From assembly GCA_031286755.1 (NCBI GenBank), contig JAITTX010000105.1, forward strand, positions 1 through 36,783: a stretch of 36,783 nucleotides of DNA, written 5' to 3'. Shown here in pieces: positions 1-8,573 of the stretch. Positions within the stretch are counted from its first letter, which is position 1; each line of letters starts with the position of its first letter. The position numbers and the translations under genes are program-made. Source of the stretch: Paraburkholderia sp. (GTDB taxonomy: Bacteria > Pseudomonadota > Gammaproteobacteria > Burkholderiales > Burkholderiaceae). The notes under the pieces are model-generated. The model made no database searches and was not told the origin of the DNA. It saw nothing but the letters and a program-made list of their open reading frames with translations.

Positions 1-174
1 TTGAGCGCCTGTTGAATAGCCGATATTGTAAGTCCGCGCCCGCCGGCGTGCAGGACATGGCCGGAACGCCAGCCGCACAGGCTTTTGCGGCTTCCCGCAT
101 GTCGCGCCGGGGCCGGCGGGTACCACGCCATCCCATACAAAATTCTGGCATTCGAGTCGAGGAGACCGCTGACC

Positions 175-1917
175 ATGACCGCGACGACCGCGCCGCTGTT
201 GGGACAAATGATGGACGTACCACTCCTCGTGTCGTCGCTGATCGCGCACGCGGCGCGCCATCACGGCACCGCGCAGATCGTGTCGCGGCGCATCGAAGGC
301 GACGTGCATCGCTATACGTACCGCGAATGCGAAACGCGCTCGAAGCAGCTGGCGCAGGCGCTCATTGCGCTAGGCGTCGAGCGCGGCGAGCGCATTGGTA
401 CGCTGGCGTGGAACGGCTATCGGCACGTGGAGGCATACTTCGGCGTGCCCGGTTTCGGCGCGGTGTGCCATACCATCAATCCGCGTCTTTTCCCCGAGCA
501 GATCGCCTGGATCGTCAATCACGCGGACGACCGCTACGTCCTCTTCGACATCACTTTCGCTGCGCTCGTCGACGCGCTCGCGCCGCAATGCCCCCAGGTG
601 CGCGGCTGGATCGCACTGTGCGATGATGCACACCTGCCCGCGATGCGTACGCCGGTGCTGTGCTACGAAACGCTGCTCGCGGCACAGGACGGTCGATTCG
701 AATGGCCTTTGCTCGACGAGCGCAGCGCATCGACCCTTTGCTACACCTCCGGCACCACGGGCAATCCGAAGGGCGCGCTCTATGCCAACCGTTCGGCGGT
801 GCTGCATGCCTATGGCGCGGCGCTGCCCGACGCGATGGGCTTGTCCGCGCGCGACGCCATATTGCCCGTCGTGCCAATGTTCCATGTCAACGCATGGGGC
901 ATTCCGCACGCGGCGGCGCTCACCGGCGCGAAGCTCGTGCTGCCCGGGAAGGATCTCGACGGCAAGTCGCTCTACGAACTCATGGAGGCCGAGAGCGTGA
1001 CCTGCGCGGCCGGGGTGCCGACAGTTTGGCTCGGCCTGCTCACGCACACACGCGAGGCGGGCGCGAAATTCTCCACGCTCAAGCGCACGGTGATCGGCGG
1101 CTCGGCGTGCCCGCCGGCCATGCTGCGGACCTACGAGGACGACTACGGCGTGCAGGTGATCCACGCGTGGGGCATGACCGAGATGTCGCCGCTCGGCACG
1201 CTTGCGAAGCTCAACTGGGAGCAGGCGCAGCGTTCGCCCGAAGCGCAACGCGCGCTGCTGGAGAAACAGGGCCGCGTGATCTTCGGCGTCGACATGAAAA
1301 TCGTTGGCGACGACGGCCGCGAGTTGCCCTGGGACGGCGTGGCGTTCGGCGATCTGTACGTGCGCGGACCATGGGTCATCGACCGCTATTTCAAGCAGGA
1401 AAACGGCACGCCGCTTGTGGACGGCTGGTTCCCGACCGGCGACGTCGCGACCATCGACCCCGACGGCTTCCTGCAAATCACCGACCGCAGCAAGGACGTG
1501 ATCAAGTCGGGCGGCGAATGGATCAGCTCGATCGAGCTCGAGAACATCGCGGTAGCGCACCCGGCCATCGCGGAGGCCGCCTGCATTGCCTGCGCGCATC
1601 CGCGCTGGACCGAGCGGCCGCTGATCGTCGCGGTGAAAAAGCCGGGCGCCGATGTCACGCGCGAGGAACTGCTGGCGTTCTTCACAGGCAAGGTGGTGAA
1701 GTGGTGGCTGCCCGACGATGCGGTGTTCGTCGACGAGCTTCCGCATACGGCCACCGGCAAGCTGCAAAAGCTCAAGCTGCGCGAGCAGTTCCGCGATCAT
1801 GTGCTGCCCGGTGCGCTGGAGGCGGACGGCAAGTGTCCGCTCGATCCGCTCGGCACGGACAAGAGCGCAGCCGGTAGCGCCGCGGACAGCACGAAATCGG
1901 CCGCCATGCGCGGCTAG
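175..1917 (+). CDS. Acyl-CoA ligase (AMP-forming), DmdB/long-chain fatty acid-CoA ligase group
   Basis: A 580-residue ANL-superfamily enzyme that would activate a carboxylic acid to its CoA thioester through an acyl-adenylate, in the cytoplasm, feeding the beta-oxidation genes that follow. Visible are the P-loop-like [11 protein letters not shown] at residues 190-200, the WGMTEMSP core, the YFKQ/GWFPTGD hinge region and the C-terminal [10 protein letters not shown] with the catalytic lysine at residue 529. The N-terminal [10 protein letters not shown] and [12 protein letters not shown] stretches resemble, from memory, methylthiopropionyl-CoA ligase (DmdB) and its medium/long-chain relatives, so the true acyl substrate is open. 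I start it at the ATG at 175 because CGAGGAG lies just upstream; an in-frame ATG at 85 would add 30 residues unlike the family. A terminator follows directly. Confidence 0.9.
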   Translation: MTATTAPLLGQMMDVPLLVSSLIAHAARHHGTAQIVSRRIEGDVHRYTYRECETRSKQLAQALIALGVERGERIGTLAWNGYRHVEAYFGVPGFGAVCHTINPRLFPEQIAWIVNHADDRYVLFDITFAALVDALAPQCPQVRGWIALCDDAHLPAMRTPVLCYETLLAAQDGRFEWPLLDERSASTLCYTSGTTGNPKGALYANRSAVLHAYGAALPDAMGLSARDAILPVVPMFHVNAWGIPHAAALTGAKLVLPGKDLDGKSLYELMEAESVTCAAGVPTVWLGLLTHTREAGAKFSTLKRTVIGGSACPPAMLRTYEDDYGVQVIHAWGMTEMSPLGTLAKLNWEQAQRSPEAQRALLEKQGRVIFGVDMKIVGDDGRELPWDGVAFGDLYVRGPWVIDRYFKQENGTPLVDGWFPTGDVATIDPDGFLQITDRSKDVIKSGGEWISSIELENIAVAHPAIAEAACIACAHPRWTERPLIVAVKKPGADVTREELLAFFTGKVVKWWLPDDAVFVDELPHTATGKLQKLKLREQFRDHVLPGALEADGKCPLDPLGTDKSAAGSAADSTKSAAMRG

Positions 1918-1960
1918 CGCACTGCGCGCACAACGCCCAAATAAAGCACGCACTCGAACG

Positions 1961-1990
1961 AAACGCAGCCCCCGGGCTGCGTTTTTATTT
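1961..1990 (+). terminator. Intrinsic terminator after the acyl-CoA ligase
   Basis: An inverted repeat AAACGCAGCCC (1961-1971) / GGGCTGCGTTT (1974-1984) is followed by a T-rich tail. It lies about 43 bp after the ligase stop codon, so the ligase and the next gene are probably separate transcripts. The literal central gap is only 2 nt, so the real loop must open the inner C-G pairs. Confidence 0.8.
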
Positions 1991-1998
1991 CGTCCAGG

Positions 1999-2034
1999 CG
2001 GTTTTTGCGGTTTTTGCGGTTTTTGCGCGGTTTG
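1999..2034. repeat. 9-bp tandem repeat, three exact copies plus a degenerate fourth
   Basis: CGGTTTTTG occurs at 1999-2007, 2008-2016 and 2017-2025, followed by the altered copy CGCGGTTTG. It sits between the ligase terminator and the next promoter. No gene uses it. It is probably a slippage-prone simple repeat. Confidence 0.85.
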
Positions 2035-2089
2035 CGCGCAGGGGCCGAAGCCTCGGTATAAACCCCGACGTTTTGTGCGCAGCAAAAAA

Positions 2090-2118
2090 TTGAACGAACG
2101 TTCTTTTTTCGGTATTCT
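2090..2118 (+). promoter_or_regulatory. Sigma-70-type promoter with overlapping TetR-type operator
   Basis: A -35-like TTGAAC (2090-2095) and a -10-like TATTCT (2113-2118) are 17 bp apart, upstream of the hydratase/dehydrogenase gene. The dyad GAACG-AA-CGTTC (2092-2103) overlaps the -35 box. This form is typical of operators bound by TetR-family regulators of acyl-CoA metabolism. The spacing and dyad are seen directly; the regulator class is inferred, and no TetR gene lies in the window. Confidence 0.6.
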
Positions 2119-2224
2119 GCGTGTGAACCGGGAATGCCGGACAATGAATCGGCCTGCGCGTGTGCGTGACTCACGTGGGGCAAAAACGAGGCACAACGCG
2201 GCCCGCAAGCACGGAGGCAGGCAA

Positions 2225-4306
2225 ATGGCAGTGGATTACACGACTCGCGACGGTGTTGCCGTCATCACGCTCAACAATCCTCCCGTCAACGGGCTCGGAC
2301 ATTCGACCCGGGCTGGGATCGTCGAGGGACTCGAGCGCGCCAACCGTGATCCGGCCGTCTCGGCCATCGTGATCACGGGCGCCGGCAAGGCCTTCTCGGG
2401 CGGCGCAGACATCACCGAATTCAACACGCCCAAGGCGACCCAGGAGCCCACGCTCCACACCGTCATCAAGGAAGTCGAGAAGAGCGCGAAGCCCGTCGTG
2501 GCCGCGATTCACAGCGTGGCCATGGGCGGCGGGCTCGAGCTCGCGCTCGGTGCGCATTACCGCATCGCCGCACCCGGGGCGCAGATCGCGCTGCCTGAGG
2601 TGAAGCTCGGCATCCTGCCCGGCGCGGGCGGCACGCAGCGTCTGCCGCGCGCCATCGGCCTCGAGGCAGCGCTCAACATGATCGCGACCGGCGCGCCGGT
2701 GCTCTCCGAAAAGCTCGCGAATACGGGTCTCTTCGACACCATGGCGCAAGGCGATCTGGTCGACGAGGCCGTTGCGTTCGCCCGCCAGGCCGCTGGCAAG
2801 CCAGGCCCGCATCCGCTCGTGCGCAACCGCAAGATCGAGCATCCGAACGCCGAAGGCTTCCTGCAGTTCTCGCGCAATACCGTTGCGGCGATGTCGAAGA
2901 ACTACCCGGCGCCGGTGAAGTGCGTGGACGCCATTGCGGCGGGCGTGAAGCAGGGTTTCGACAAGGGCCTCGCGTTCGAGCGCGAATGCTTCCTCGAACT
3001 CGTGCAGACGCCGGAGAGCCGCGCGCTGCGCCACGCGTTCTTCGGCGAGCGCGCCGCGAGCAAGATTCCCGACGTGCCATCGAGCACGCCCGCGCGCGAG
3101 ATCCGGCAGGTGGCCGTGATCGGCGCGGGCACGATGGGCGGCGGCATCACCATGAATTTCCTCAACGCGGGCGTGCCGGTCACCTTGCTCGAAACGAAGC
3201 AGGAAGCGCTCGACCGCGGCCTCGCAACGATGCGCAAGAACTACGAAGCCCAGGTCAAGAAAGGCAAGCTCACGGCCGAGAAGCTCGAAGCGCGCATGGC
3301 GCTGATCCGCCCGACGCTTTCCTATGACGATCTCAAGGAGGCCGACCTCATTATCGAAGCCGTGTTCGAAGAACTCGGCGTGAAGGAGCAGGTGTTCAAG
3401 CGTCTCGACGAAGTCGCGAAGGCCGGCGCGATTCTCGCGTCGAACACTTCGACGCTCGACGTGGACAAGATCGCGGCGTTCACGAAGCGTCCTCAGGACG
3501 TGGTGGGTCTGCACTTCTTTAGTCCTGCCAATGTGATGAAGCTGCTCGAAGTCGTGCGCGGCAAGGAAACGGCCAAAGACGTGCTCGCCACGGTCATGCA
3601 GATGGCGAAGAAGATCCGCAAGACGGCCGTGGTCTCGGGCGTGTGCGACGGCTTCATCGGCAACCGCATGATCGAGCAGTACATCCGCCAGGCGCTCTAC
3701 ATGCTCGAAGAAGGCGCGCTGCCCGCGCAGGTCGATCGCGCGATCGAAAAATTCGGCTTCGCGATGGGCCCGTTCCGCATGAGCGATCTCGCGGGCAACG
3801 ACATCGGCTGGGCGATCCGCAAGCGCCGCTATGAGGAAAAGCCGGAAATCAAGTATTCGAAGGTCGCCGACCGTCTGTGCGAGCAGGGCCGCTTCGGCCA
3901 GAAGACGGGCGCCGGCTGGTACGACTACAAACCGGGCGAGCGCAACGCGCTGCCCTCGAAGCTCGTGGACGACATGATCGTCGCGTACTCGAAGGAAGCG
4001 GGCGTCGAGCGCCGCAAGATCGGCGACGAGGAAATCGTCGAGCGCCTCGTGTACGCGCTCGTGAACGAAGGCGCGAAGATTCTCGAAGAAGGCATCGCCT
4101 CGAAGGCGTCGGACATCGACATGGTCTATCTCACGGGCTATGGCTTCCCGCTGTGGCGCGGCGGCCCGATGCTCTACGCGGACACGGTCGGCCTCTACAA
4201 CGTGGCGCGCGCGATCCGCCGCTATGCGCAGCAGCCGAACGGCGACGCATGGCAGATCGCCTCGTCGCTTGCCGAACTGGCCGGAAAGGGCGGTACGTTC
4301 AACTAA
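2225..4306 (+). CDS. Bifunctional enoyl-CoA hydratase / 3-hydroxyacyl-CoA dehydrogenase (FadB-like, peroxisomal-type)
   Basis: A 693-residue enzyme that would carry out beta-oxidation steps two and three: hydration of trans-2-enoyl-CoA, then NAD-dependent oxidation of 3-hydroxyacyl-CoA. Residues 1-190 are a crotonase domain with an oxyanion-hole GGG and two glutamates, Glu105 (in GGGLELALG) and Glu125 (in PEVKLG), 20 residues apart like the FadB catalytic pair. The Rossmann motif VIGAGTMGGG starts near residue 296, and the dehydrogenase HFFSP motif gives His430. Two C-terminal HCDH domains follow. The start at 2225 is chosen for GGAGG at 2213-2217; the open frame upstream to 1718 is read-through of the previous gene's region. 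The thiolase at 5137 would take its product. The symbol fadB is avoided because several paralogues are usual in this family of bacteria. Confidence 0.93.
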   Translation: MAVDYTTRDGVAVITLNNPPVNGLGHSTRAGIVEGLERANRDPAVSAIVITGAGKAFSGGADITEFNTPKATQEPTLHTVIKEVEKSAKPVVAAIHSVAMGGGLELALGAHYRIAAPGAQIALPEVKLGILPGAGGTQRLPRAIGLEAALNMIATGAPVLSEKLANTGLFDTMAQGDLVDEAVAFARQAAGKPGPHPLVRNRKIEHPNAEGFLQFSRNTVAAMSKNYPAPVKCVDAIAAGVKQGFDKGLAFERECFLELVQTPESRALRHAFFGERAASKIPDVPSSTPAREIRQVAVIGAGTMGGGITMNFLNAGVPVTLLETKQEALDRGLATMRKNYEAQVKKGKLTAEKLEARMALIRPTLSYDDLKEADLIIEAVFEELGVKEQVFKRLDEVAKAGAILASNTSTLDVDKIAAFTKRPQDVVGLHFFSPANVMKLLEVVRGKETAKDVLATVMQMAKKIRKTAVVSGVCDGFIGNRMIEQYIRQALYMLEEGALPAQVDRAIEKFGFAMGPFRMSDLAGNDIGWAIRKRRYEEKPEIKYSKVADRLCEQGRFGQKTGAGWYDYKPGERNALPSKLVDDMIVAYSKEAGVERRKIGDEEIVERLVYALVNEGAKILEEGIASKASDIDMVYLTGYGFPLWRGGPMLYADTVGLYNVARAIRRYAQQPNGDAWQIASSLAELAGKGGTFN

Positions 4307-4366
4307 GTGTGCAACCGGGCGAATCGAAATCGAATCGCAATCGAGTCGCCAAACCGGACGAACATC

Positions 4367-5002
4367 ATGAGAAGCGCTGAAGACGTGCTCCTGCTGATCG
4401 ACCTGCAATACGACTTCATGCCGGGCGGGGCGCTTGCCGTCGCGCGCGGCGACGAGGTCGTGCCGGTCGCGAACCGGCTCGCGCAGGACTTCCGGCACGT
4501 GGTGCTCACGCAGGACTGGCACCCGGCGCAGCACGTGTCGTTCGCGGCCAGCCACGCGGGGCGCACGCCCTTCGAGACGATCGCGCTGCCCTATGGCGAG
4601 CAGGTGCTGTGGCCGACGCATTGCGTGCAGGGCACCGAAGGCGCCGCGCTGCATCGCGATCTGGCGGTGCCGCATGCGCGCGCGGTCATCCGCAAGGGGC
4701 ATCACGCAAACGTCGACAGCTATTCGGCGTTTCTCGAAGCCGATCGCACGACGCCTACCGGGCTCGCGGGCTATCTGCGCGATACCGGCGCGAAGCGCGT
4801 CTATTGCTGCGGCCTCGCGACCGACTATTGCGTCGCGTGGTCCGCGCTCGATGCGCGCGCCACGGGCTTCGAGACCGTGCTGATCGAAGACGCCTCGCGC
4901 GCCATCGACCTGAACGGCTCGCTTGCCGCGGCGTGGCAGCAATTGAGCGCGGCAGGCGTGAAGCGCGCGCAAGCGGCCGAGGTGCTGAGCGGCGTTGTTT
5001 GA
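4367..5002 (+). CDS. pncA: Nicotinamidase / pyrazinamidase (isochorismatase-like hydrolase)
   Basis: A 211-residue cytoplasmic amidohydrolase that would convert nicotinamide to nicotinate plus ammonia for NAD salvage. The catalytic triad can be placed at Asp12 (LLIDLQYDF), Lys110 (IRKGHH) and Cys155 (ATDYCV). The metal-binding residues fit Asp50 and His52 (TQDWHP) and His85 (WPTHC). Length matches PncA. It lies 60 bp after the hydratase/dehydrogenase gene and in the same direction, so it may be co-transcribed. Supplying NAD to an NAD-consuming beta-oxidation operon is an appealing link but only an inference. The intergenic spacer is an AATCG-rich low-complexity stretch with no convincing Shine-Dalgarno sequence. 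Confidence 0.92.
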   Translation: MRSAEDVLLLIDLQYDFMPGGALAVARGDEVVPVANRLAQDFRHVVLTQDWHPAQHVSFAASHAGRTPFETIALPYGEQVLWPTHCVQGTEGAALHRDLAVPHARAVIRKGHHANVDSYSAFLEADRTTPTGLAGYLRDTGAKRVYCCGLATDYCVAWSALDARATGFETVLIEDASRAIDLNGSLAAAWQQLSAAGVKRAQAAEVLSGVV

Positions 5003-5136
5003 TGGACGTCCGAAGCTCATCCAATTCGCAGGATCAACACATTCGCAAGGGATCGGACCGAGTTGCGCCGATCAACTGCTTTGCATGGGACTGGAGTCCG
5101 TGTTGAAGCACGAACTCCGGCCGACTGGAGACATAC

Positions 5137-6315
5137 ATGACTGATGCCGTAATCGTTTCGACCGCCCGCACGGGCCTCGCCAAATCGTGGAAAGGCGCCT
5201 TCAACATGACCCACGGCGCCACGCTCGGCGGCCACGTCACGCAGGCGGCGGTCGCGCGCGCGAAGATCGACCCCGCACGCGTCGAAGACGTGATCATGGG
5301 CTGCGCGAACCCCGAGGGCGCCACGGGCGGCAACATCGCGCGCCAGATCGCGCTGCGCGCGGGTCTGCCGGTTTCGGTGCCCGGCATGACCGTGAACCGT
5401 TTCTGTTCTTCCGGACTCCAGACGATTGCGCTTGCCGCGCAGCGCGTGATTGCGGGCGAGGGCGAGGTGTTCGTCGCCGGCGGCGTGGAGTCCATCTCGT
5501 GCGTGCAGAACGAGATGAACCGCCACATGGCGTTCGAAGGCTGGCTCAATCAACACAAGCCCGAAATCTACTGGAGCATGCTGCAAACCGCCGAGAACGT
5601 CGCGAAGCGCTACGAGATCTCGAAGGAGCGCCAGGACGAGTACGGCGTGCAGTCGCAACTGCGCGCGGCGGCGGCGCAGGCCGCGGGCCTTTTCAACGAC
5701 GAGATCGTGCCGATGACAGTGCTCGCCGGCGTGGCCGACAAGGCGTCGGGCCAACTCGTCACGAAGGAAGTGACGATTGCCGCCGACGAAGGCATTCGCG
5801 CCGACACCACGCTCGAAGGCGTCTCGAAGATCCGCACGGCGCTGCCGGGCGGCGTGATCACGGCGGGCAACGCGAGCCAGTTCTCGGATGGCGCGAGCGC
5901 CTGCGTGGTGATGAACGCGAAAGTGGCCGAGCGCGAGGGGCTGCAGCCGCTCGGCATCTTCCGCGGCTTCGCCGTGGCCGGCTGCGAGCCGGACGAGATG
6001 GGCATCGGCCCTGTGTTCGCGGTGCCGAAGCTCCTCAAGCAGGCCGGCCTCAAGGTCGAGGACATCGGCCTGTGGGAGCTGAACGAAGCGTTCGCAGTGC
6101 AGGTGCTCTACTGCCGCGACAAGCTCGGCATTCCCGCCGAGCGCCTGAACGTGAACGGCGGCGCGATCGCCGTCGGCCATCCGTACGGCGTCTCCGGCGC
6201 GCGCCTCACGGGCCATGCGCTCATCGAAGGCAAGCGCCGCGGCGCGAAGTTCGTCGTGGTGACGATGTGCATCGGCGGCGGGCAGGGCGCGGCAGGGCTG
6301 TTCGAAATCGCCTGA
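5137..6315 (+). CDS. Acetyl-CoA C-acyltransferase (thiolase)
   Basis: A 392-residue thiolase for the last step of beta-oxidation, CoA-dependent cleavage of 3-ketoacyl-CoA, or for the reverse condensation. The nucleophilic Cys90 lies in [10 protein letters not shown], His348 in AVGHPYG, and the acid/base Cys378 in TMCIGGGQG, matching the classical Cys-His-Cys thiolase triad. The start at 5137 is 134 bp after pncA. Its position after a FadB-type enzyme argues for a degradative FadA-like role rather than PHB synthesis, but biosynthetic thiolases share every motif named here, so no symbol is given. A 220-bp spacer follows. Confidence 0.92.
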   Translation: MTDAVIVSTARTGLAKSWKGAFNMTHGATLGGHVTQAAVARAKIDPARVEDVIMGCANPEGATGGNIARQIALRAGLPVSVPGMTVNRFCSSGLQTIALAAQRVIAGEGEVFVAGGVESISCVQNEMNRHMAFEGWLNQHKPEIYWSMLQTAENVAKRYEISKERQDEYGVQSQLRAAAAQAAGLFNDEIVPMTVLAGVADKASGQLVTKEVTIAADEGIRADTTLEGVSKIRTALPGGVITAGNASQFSDGASACVVMNAKVAEREGLQPLGIFRGFAVAGCEPDEMGIGPVFAVPKLLKQAGLKVEDIGLWELNEAFAVQVLYCRDKLGIPAERLNVNGGAIAVGHPYGVSGARLTGHALIEGKRRGAKFVVVTMCIGGGQGAAGLFEIA

Positions 6316-6364
6316 TCGCGCAATGGCCGGAGCGGCGCGCGCCGCTTCGGTCACGCGAATTTTC

Positions 6365-6395
6365 TTCGTGCCGCGTGATTTTCGCGAGGCACGAA
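6365..6395. other. Stem-loop after the thiolase gene
   Basis: TTCGTGCC (6365-6372) pairs with GGCACGAA (6388-6395), with a further possible GCG/CGC pairing inside. There is no T tract, so it is not a typical intrinsic terminator. It may stabilise or attenuate the transcript. Confidence 0.3.
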
Positions 6396-6535
6396 ATCCA
6401 TTCACGAGCTTTCCGCCAGACCTCGCGCGGGCGTGAGCGCACCCCGCGCTTCATTGCACGGGCGGGTATCATGACGGCTGATTCGCGCCCCCAGCGGCGC
6501 GGCCTCCGTTCAAGACCGACTGAAAAGGTGAACAC

Positions 6536-6838
6536 GTGATTCGTCATATCGTGATGTGGAAGTTCAAGGAATCGGCGGAAGGCGCCACGCGCGCCGAGAA
6601 CCTCGCGAAGTTCAAGACGCTGCTCGAAGGCTGCCGCGATCTCGTGCCAGGCACCTTGCATCTCGAAGCCGGTCTCGCAGAGCCGGGCCTTGCTTCGACG
6701 TTCGATATCGTGCTGGTTTCCGATTTCGCCGATCAGGCCGCGCTCGACGCGTATCAGGATCACCCGGACCACCAGATCGTGAAGGACTTCGCCAGGCGCG
6801 TGGTCGAGTCGCGCCAGTGCGTGGATTACGTGGTCTGA
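6536..6838 (+). CDS. Dabb (stress-responsive alpha/beta barrel) domain protein
   Basis: A 100-residue protein that is one Dabb domain from end to end. It has the family opening MIRHIVMWKFKE, the central LASTFDIVLVSDF strand region and the ending DFARRVVESRQCVDYVV. Dabb proteins are small ferredoxin-like dimers; a few are enzymes (for example polyketide cyclases), but most have no known reaction. The start is a GTG at 6536 behind AAGGTG, chosen because the family begins with M-x-x-H-I/V and no ATG fits. It is followed 17 bp later by a thioesterase gene, which suggests one transcript. Function beyond the fold cannot be stated. Confidence 0.88.
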   Translation: MIRHIVMWKFKESAEGATRAENLAKFKTLLEGCRDLVPGTLHLEAGLAEPGLASTFDIVLVSDFADQAALDAYQDHPDHQIVKDFARRVVESRQCVDYVV

Positions 6839-6855
6839 GGGATTCGGGCGCAACC

Positions 6856-7353
6856 ATGACCGGTACCGCAGATACGACGCAAGACGGCGCATCCAGCCAG
6901 CAGCCGATGATCGAAAGCCCGTTTGTCGATCATCTGGGCGCGCAGCTCGTGAGCGCGCGCGACGGCGCGAGCGAAGTGCTCCTCGCGCTTGCAGAGCGCC
7001 ACATGAACACCTGGGACGTCGCGCACGGCGGCGTGACCATGACGCTCGCCGATATCGCGCTCGCGATGGCCGCGCGCAGCGTCGCCGCCGATGGCGTGGG
7101 TGTCGTCACCGTCGAAATGAAAGTGAACTTCATGCAGCCAGGCCGCGGCGAACTGCGCGCTTATGGCCGCGTGCTGCACCGCTCGACCACGATGGCCTAT
7201 TGCGAAGGCGAGATTCGCGACAGCGAAGGGCATTTCGTGGCGAAGGCGCTCGGCACCTTCAAGTACATGCGCCGCCTCGCGGTGGGGCGCGACGTGACGC
7301 GTCAGCGCCTGCGCAGCGACCCCAACGCAAAACCCGGCCCGAGCGACGGCTGA
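6856..7353 (+). CDS. PaaI-family hotdog thioesterase
   Basis: A 165-residue hotdog-fold protein that would hydrolyse acyl- or aryl-acyl-CoA thioesters in the cytoplasm. The family core is visible as HMNTWDVAHGGVTMTLADIA, with the HGG turn and the Asp on the central helix, then a strand pair around VEMKVNFMQPGRGELRAYG. The start at 6856 is the first ATG after the Dabb gene; the ATG at 6907 (MIESPFVDHLG) is a possible shorter start and lies nearer the conserved domain. The C-terminal tail after residue 140 is charged and probably disordered. Its place among beta-oxidation genes suggests CoA recycling from slowly metabolised acyl-CoAs. Confidence 0.87.
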   Translation: MTGTADTTQDGASSQQPMIESPFVDHLGAQLVSARDGASEVLLALAERHMNTWDVAHGGVTMTLADIALAMAARSVAADGVGVVTVEMKVNFMQPGRGELRAYGRVLHRSTTMAYCEGEIRDSEGHFVAKALGTFKYMRRLAVGRDVTRQRLRSDPNAKPGPSDG

Positions 7354-7477
7354 GCGCCGCGCTCGATGCACAGCAGGCTCGCAAGGCACAGCGGCGCTTT
7401 CAACCCGCGTGCGCTTGCGGCTCCGTTCCCAACTCCGCGCGGCGCGAGTCGCGCATCAAGACGCCACATCGAACGCC

Positions 7478-8491
7478 ATGTCCCAGACCCCGATGGTCCA
7501 GACCAATCGTCAGATCCTGCTCGTTTCGCGCCCGGAAGGCGCCGCCAGCGTCGATAACTTCCGGCTCGTCGAAACGCCGCTCACACCGCTCGCGCAAGGT
7601 CAGGTGCGCGTGCGCAATCACTGGTTGTCGCTCGATCCGTACATGCGCGGGCGCATGAACGACAGCAAGTCGTACGCGGCGCCGCAGCCGCTCGATGCGG
7701 TGATGATCGGCGGCACGGCGGGCGAGGTGGTCGAGTCGCTCAACCCGAAATTCAAGATCGGCGACAAGGTGGTCGGCATGGCCGGCTGGCAGGAATACGG
7801 CACCTCGGACGGCAGCGACCTGCATGTCGTCGACACACAGCATGTGCCGCTTGCCGCGTATCTCGGACCGGTGGGCATGCCGGGCGCCACCGCCTGGTAC
7901 GGCCTGAACCGCATCATCGCGCCGCAGGCGGGCCAGACCGTGGTGGTGAGCGCGGCGAGCGGCGCGGTGGGCAGCGTCGTGGGCCAACTGGCGAAGCGCG
8001 CGGGCTGCCGCGCCGTGGGCATCGCGGGCGGCGCGGAAAAATGCCGCTATGTCGTGGAGACGCTCGGCTTCGACGCGTGCGTCGACTACAAGGCCGGCAA
8101 TCTCCACCAGGACCTCAAGACGGCAACCCCGCAGGGCGTGGACGGCTACTTCGAGAACGTGGGCGGCGATGTGCTCAACGCCACGCTCGCGCGCATGAAT
8201 GCCGGCGGGCGCATTGCCGTGTGCGGCATGATCGCGGGCTACGACGGCGAGCCGATCCCGCTCAAGCACCCGCAATTGTTGCTCACGCAACGTCTGCTCG
8301 TGCAGGGCTTCATCGTGACCGAGCATCTGGACGTCTGGCCTAAAGCGCTTTCCGAGCTCGGCGCCCTCGTCGCGAAGAAACAACTGGTCTATCGCGAGAG
8401 CATTGCCGAAGGCCTGGAAAACGCGCCTACGGCATTCCTCGGCATGCTCAAGGGGCAGAACTTCGGCAAGCAGCTCGTCAAGCTCATCTGA
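7478..8491 (+). CDS. NADP-dependent MDR oxidoreductase (zinc-free, PTGR/CurA-like)
   Basis: A 337-residue medium-chain dehydrogenase/reductase of the zinc-independent leukotriene B4 dehydrogenase/CurA group, which reduces alpha,beta-unsaturated carbonyls with NADPH. Motifs seen are the N-terminal LSLDPYMRGRM, the PGATAWYGL segment, the cofactor loop AASGAVGSVVGQLAK, and FENVGGDVLNA followed by RIAVCGMIAGYD. The zinc-ligand cysteines of alcohol dehydrogenases are absent, as expected for this group. The start at 7478 fits the family opening (MSQ...NRQILL); the frame is open to 7409, but those residues are arginine-rich and unlike the family. Exact substrate unknown. Confidence 0.9.
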   Translation: MSQTPMVQTNRQILLVSRPEGAASVDNFRLVETPLTPLAQGQVRVRNHWLSLDPYMRGRMNDSKSYAAPQPLDAVMIGGTAGEVVESLNPKFKIGDKVVGMAGWQEYGTSDGSDLHVVDTQHVPLAAYLGPVGMPGATAWYGLNRIIAPQAGQTVVVSAASGAVGSVVGQLAKRAGCRAVGIAGGAEKCRYVVETLGFDACVDYKAGNLHQDLKTATPQGVDGYFENVGGDVLNATLARMNAGGRIAVCGMIAGYDGEPIPLKHPQLLLTQRLLVQGFIVTEHLDVWPKALSELGALVAKKQLVYRESIAEGLENAPTAFLGMLKGQNFGKQLVKLI

Positions 8492-8503
8492 CGAAGGCGA
8501 TGA

Positions 8504-8535
8504 GCCGGCGCGAGTGTCGGCCCACGGCGTTTTTT
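8504..8535 (+). terminator. Possible intrinsic terminator after the MDR gene
   Basis: GCCGGC at 8504-8509 can pair imperfectly with GTCGGC or with CGGC just before a run of six T (8530-8535). Two alternative pairings compete, and the stem next to the T run is short, so this is a modest call. Confidence 0.4.
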
Positions 8536-8573
8536 ATGCCTGTGCAGGATTAACGAATAGTTGAGGGAGCGCG

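Noticed and set aside
1..29. Promoter-like TTGAGC / TATTGT pair with 17-bp spacing at the window start
   Set aside because: It would give a leader of about 140 nt before the ligase, and the window edge hides the context. Too weak to list as a feature.
1999..2034. Short tandem repeats considered as a CRISPR array
   Set aside because: Units are 8-15 bp without unique spacers, here and at 17774, 18503, 30118 and 31076. No cas gene is present.
2171..5020. 949-codon open frame on the minus strand
   Set aside because: It is antisense to the FadB-like gene and pncA. Its His/Arg/Ala-rich product is typical of the reverse frame of GC-rich genes, while the plus strand carries clear enzymes.
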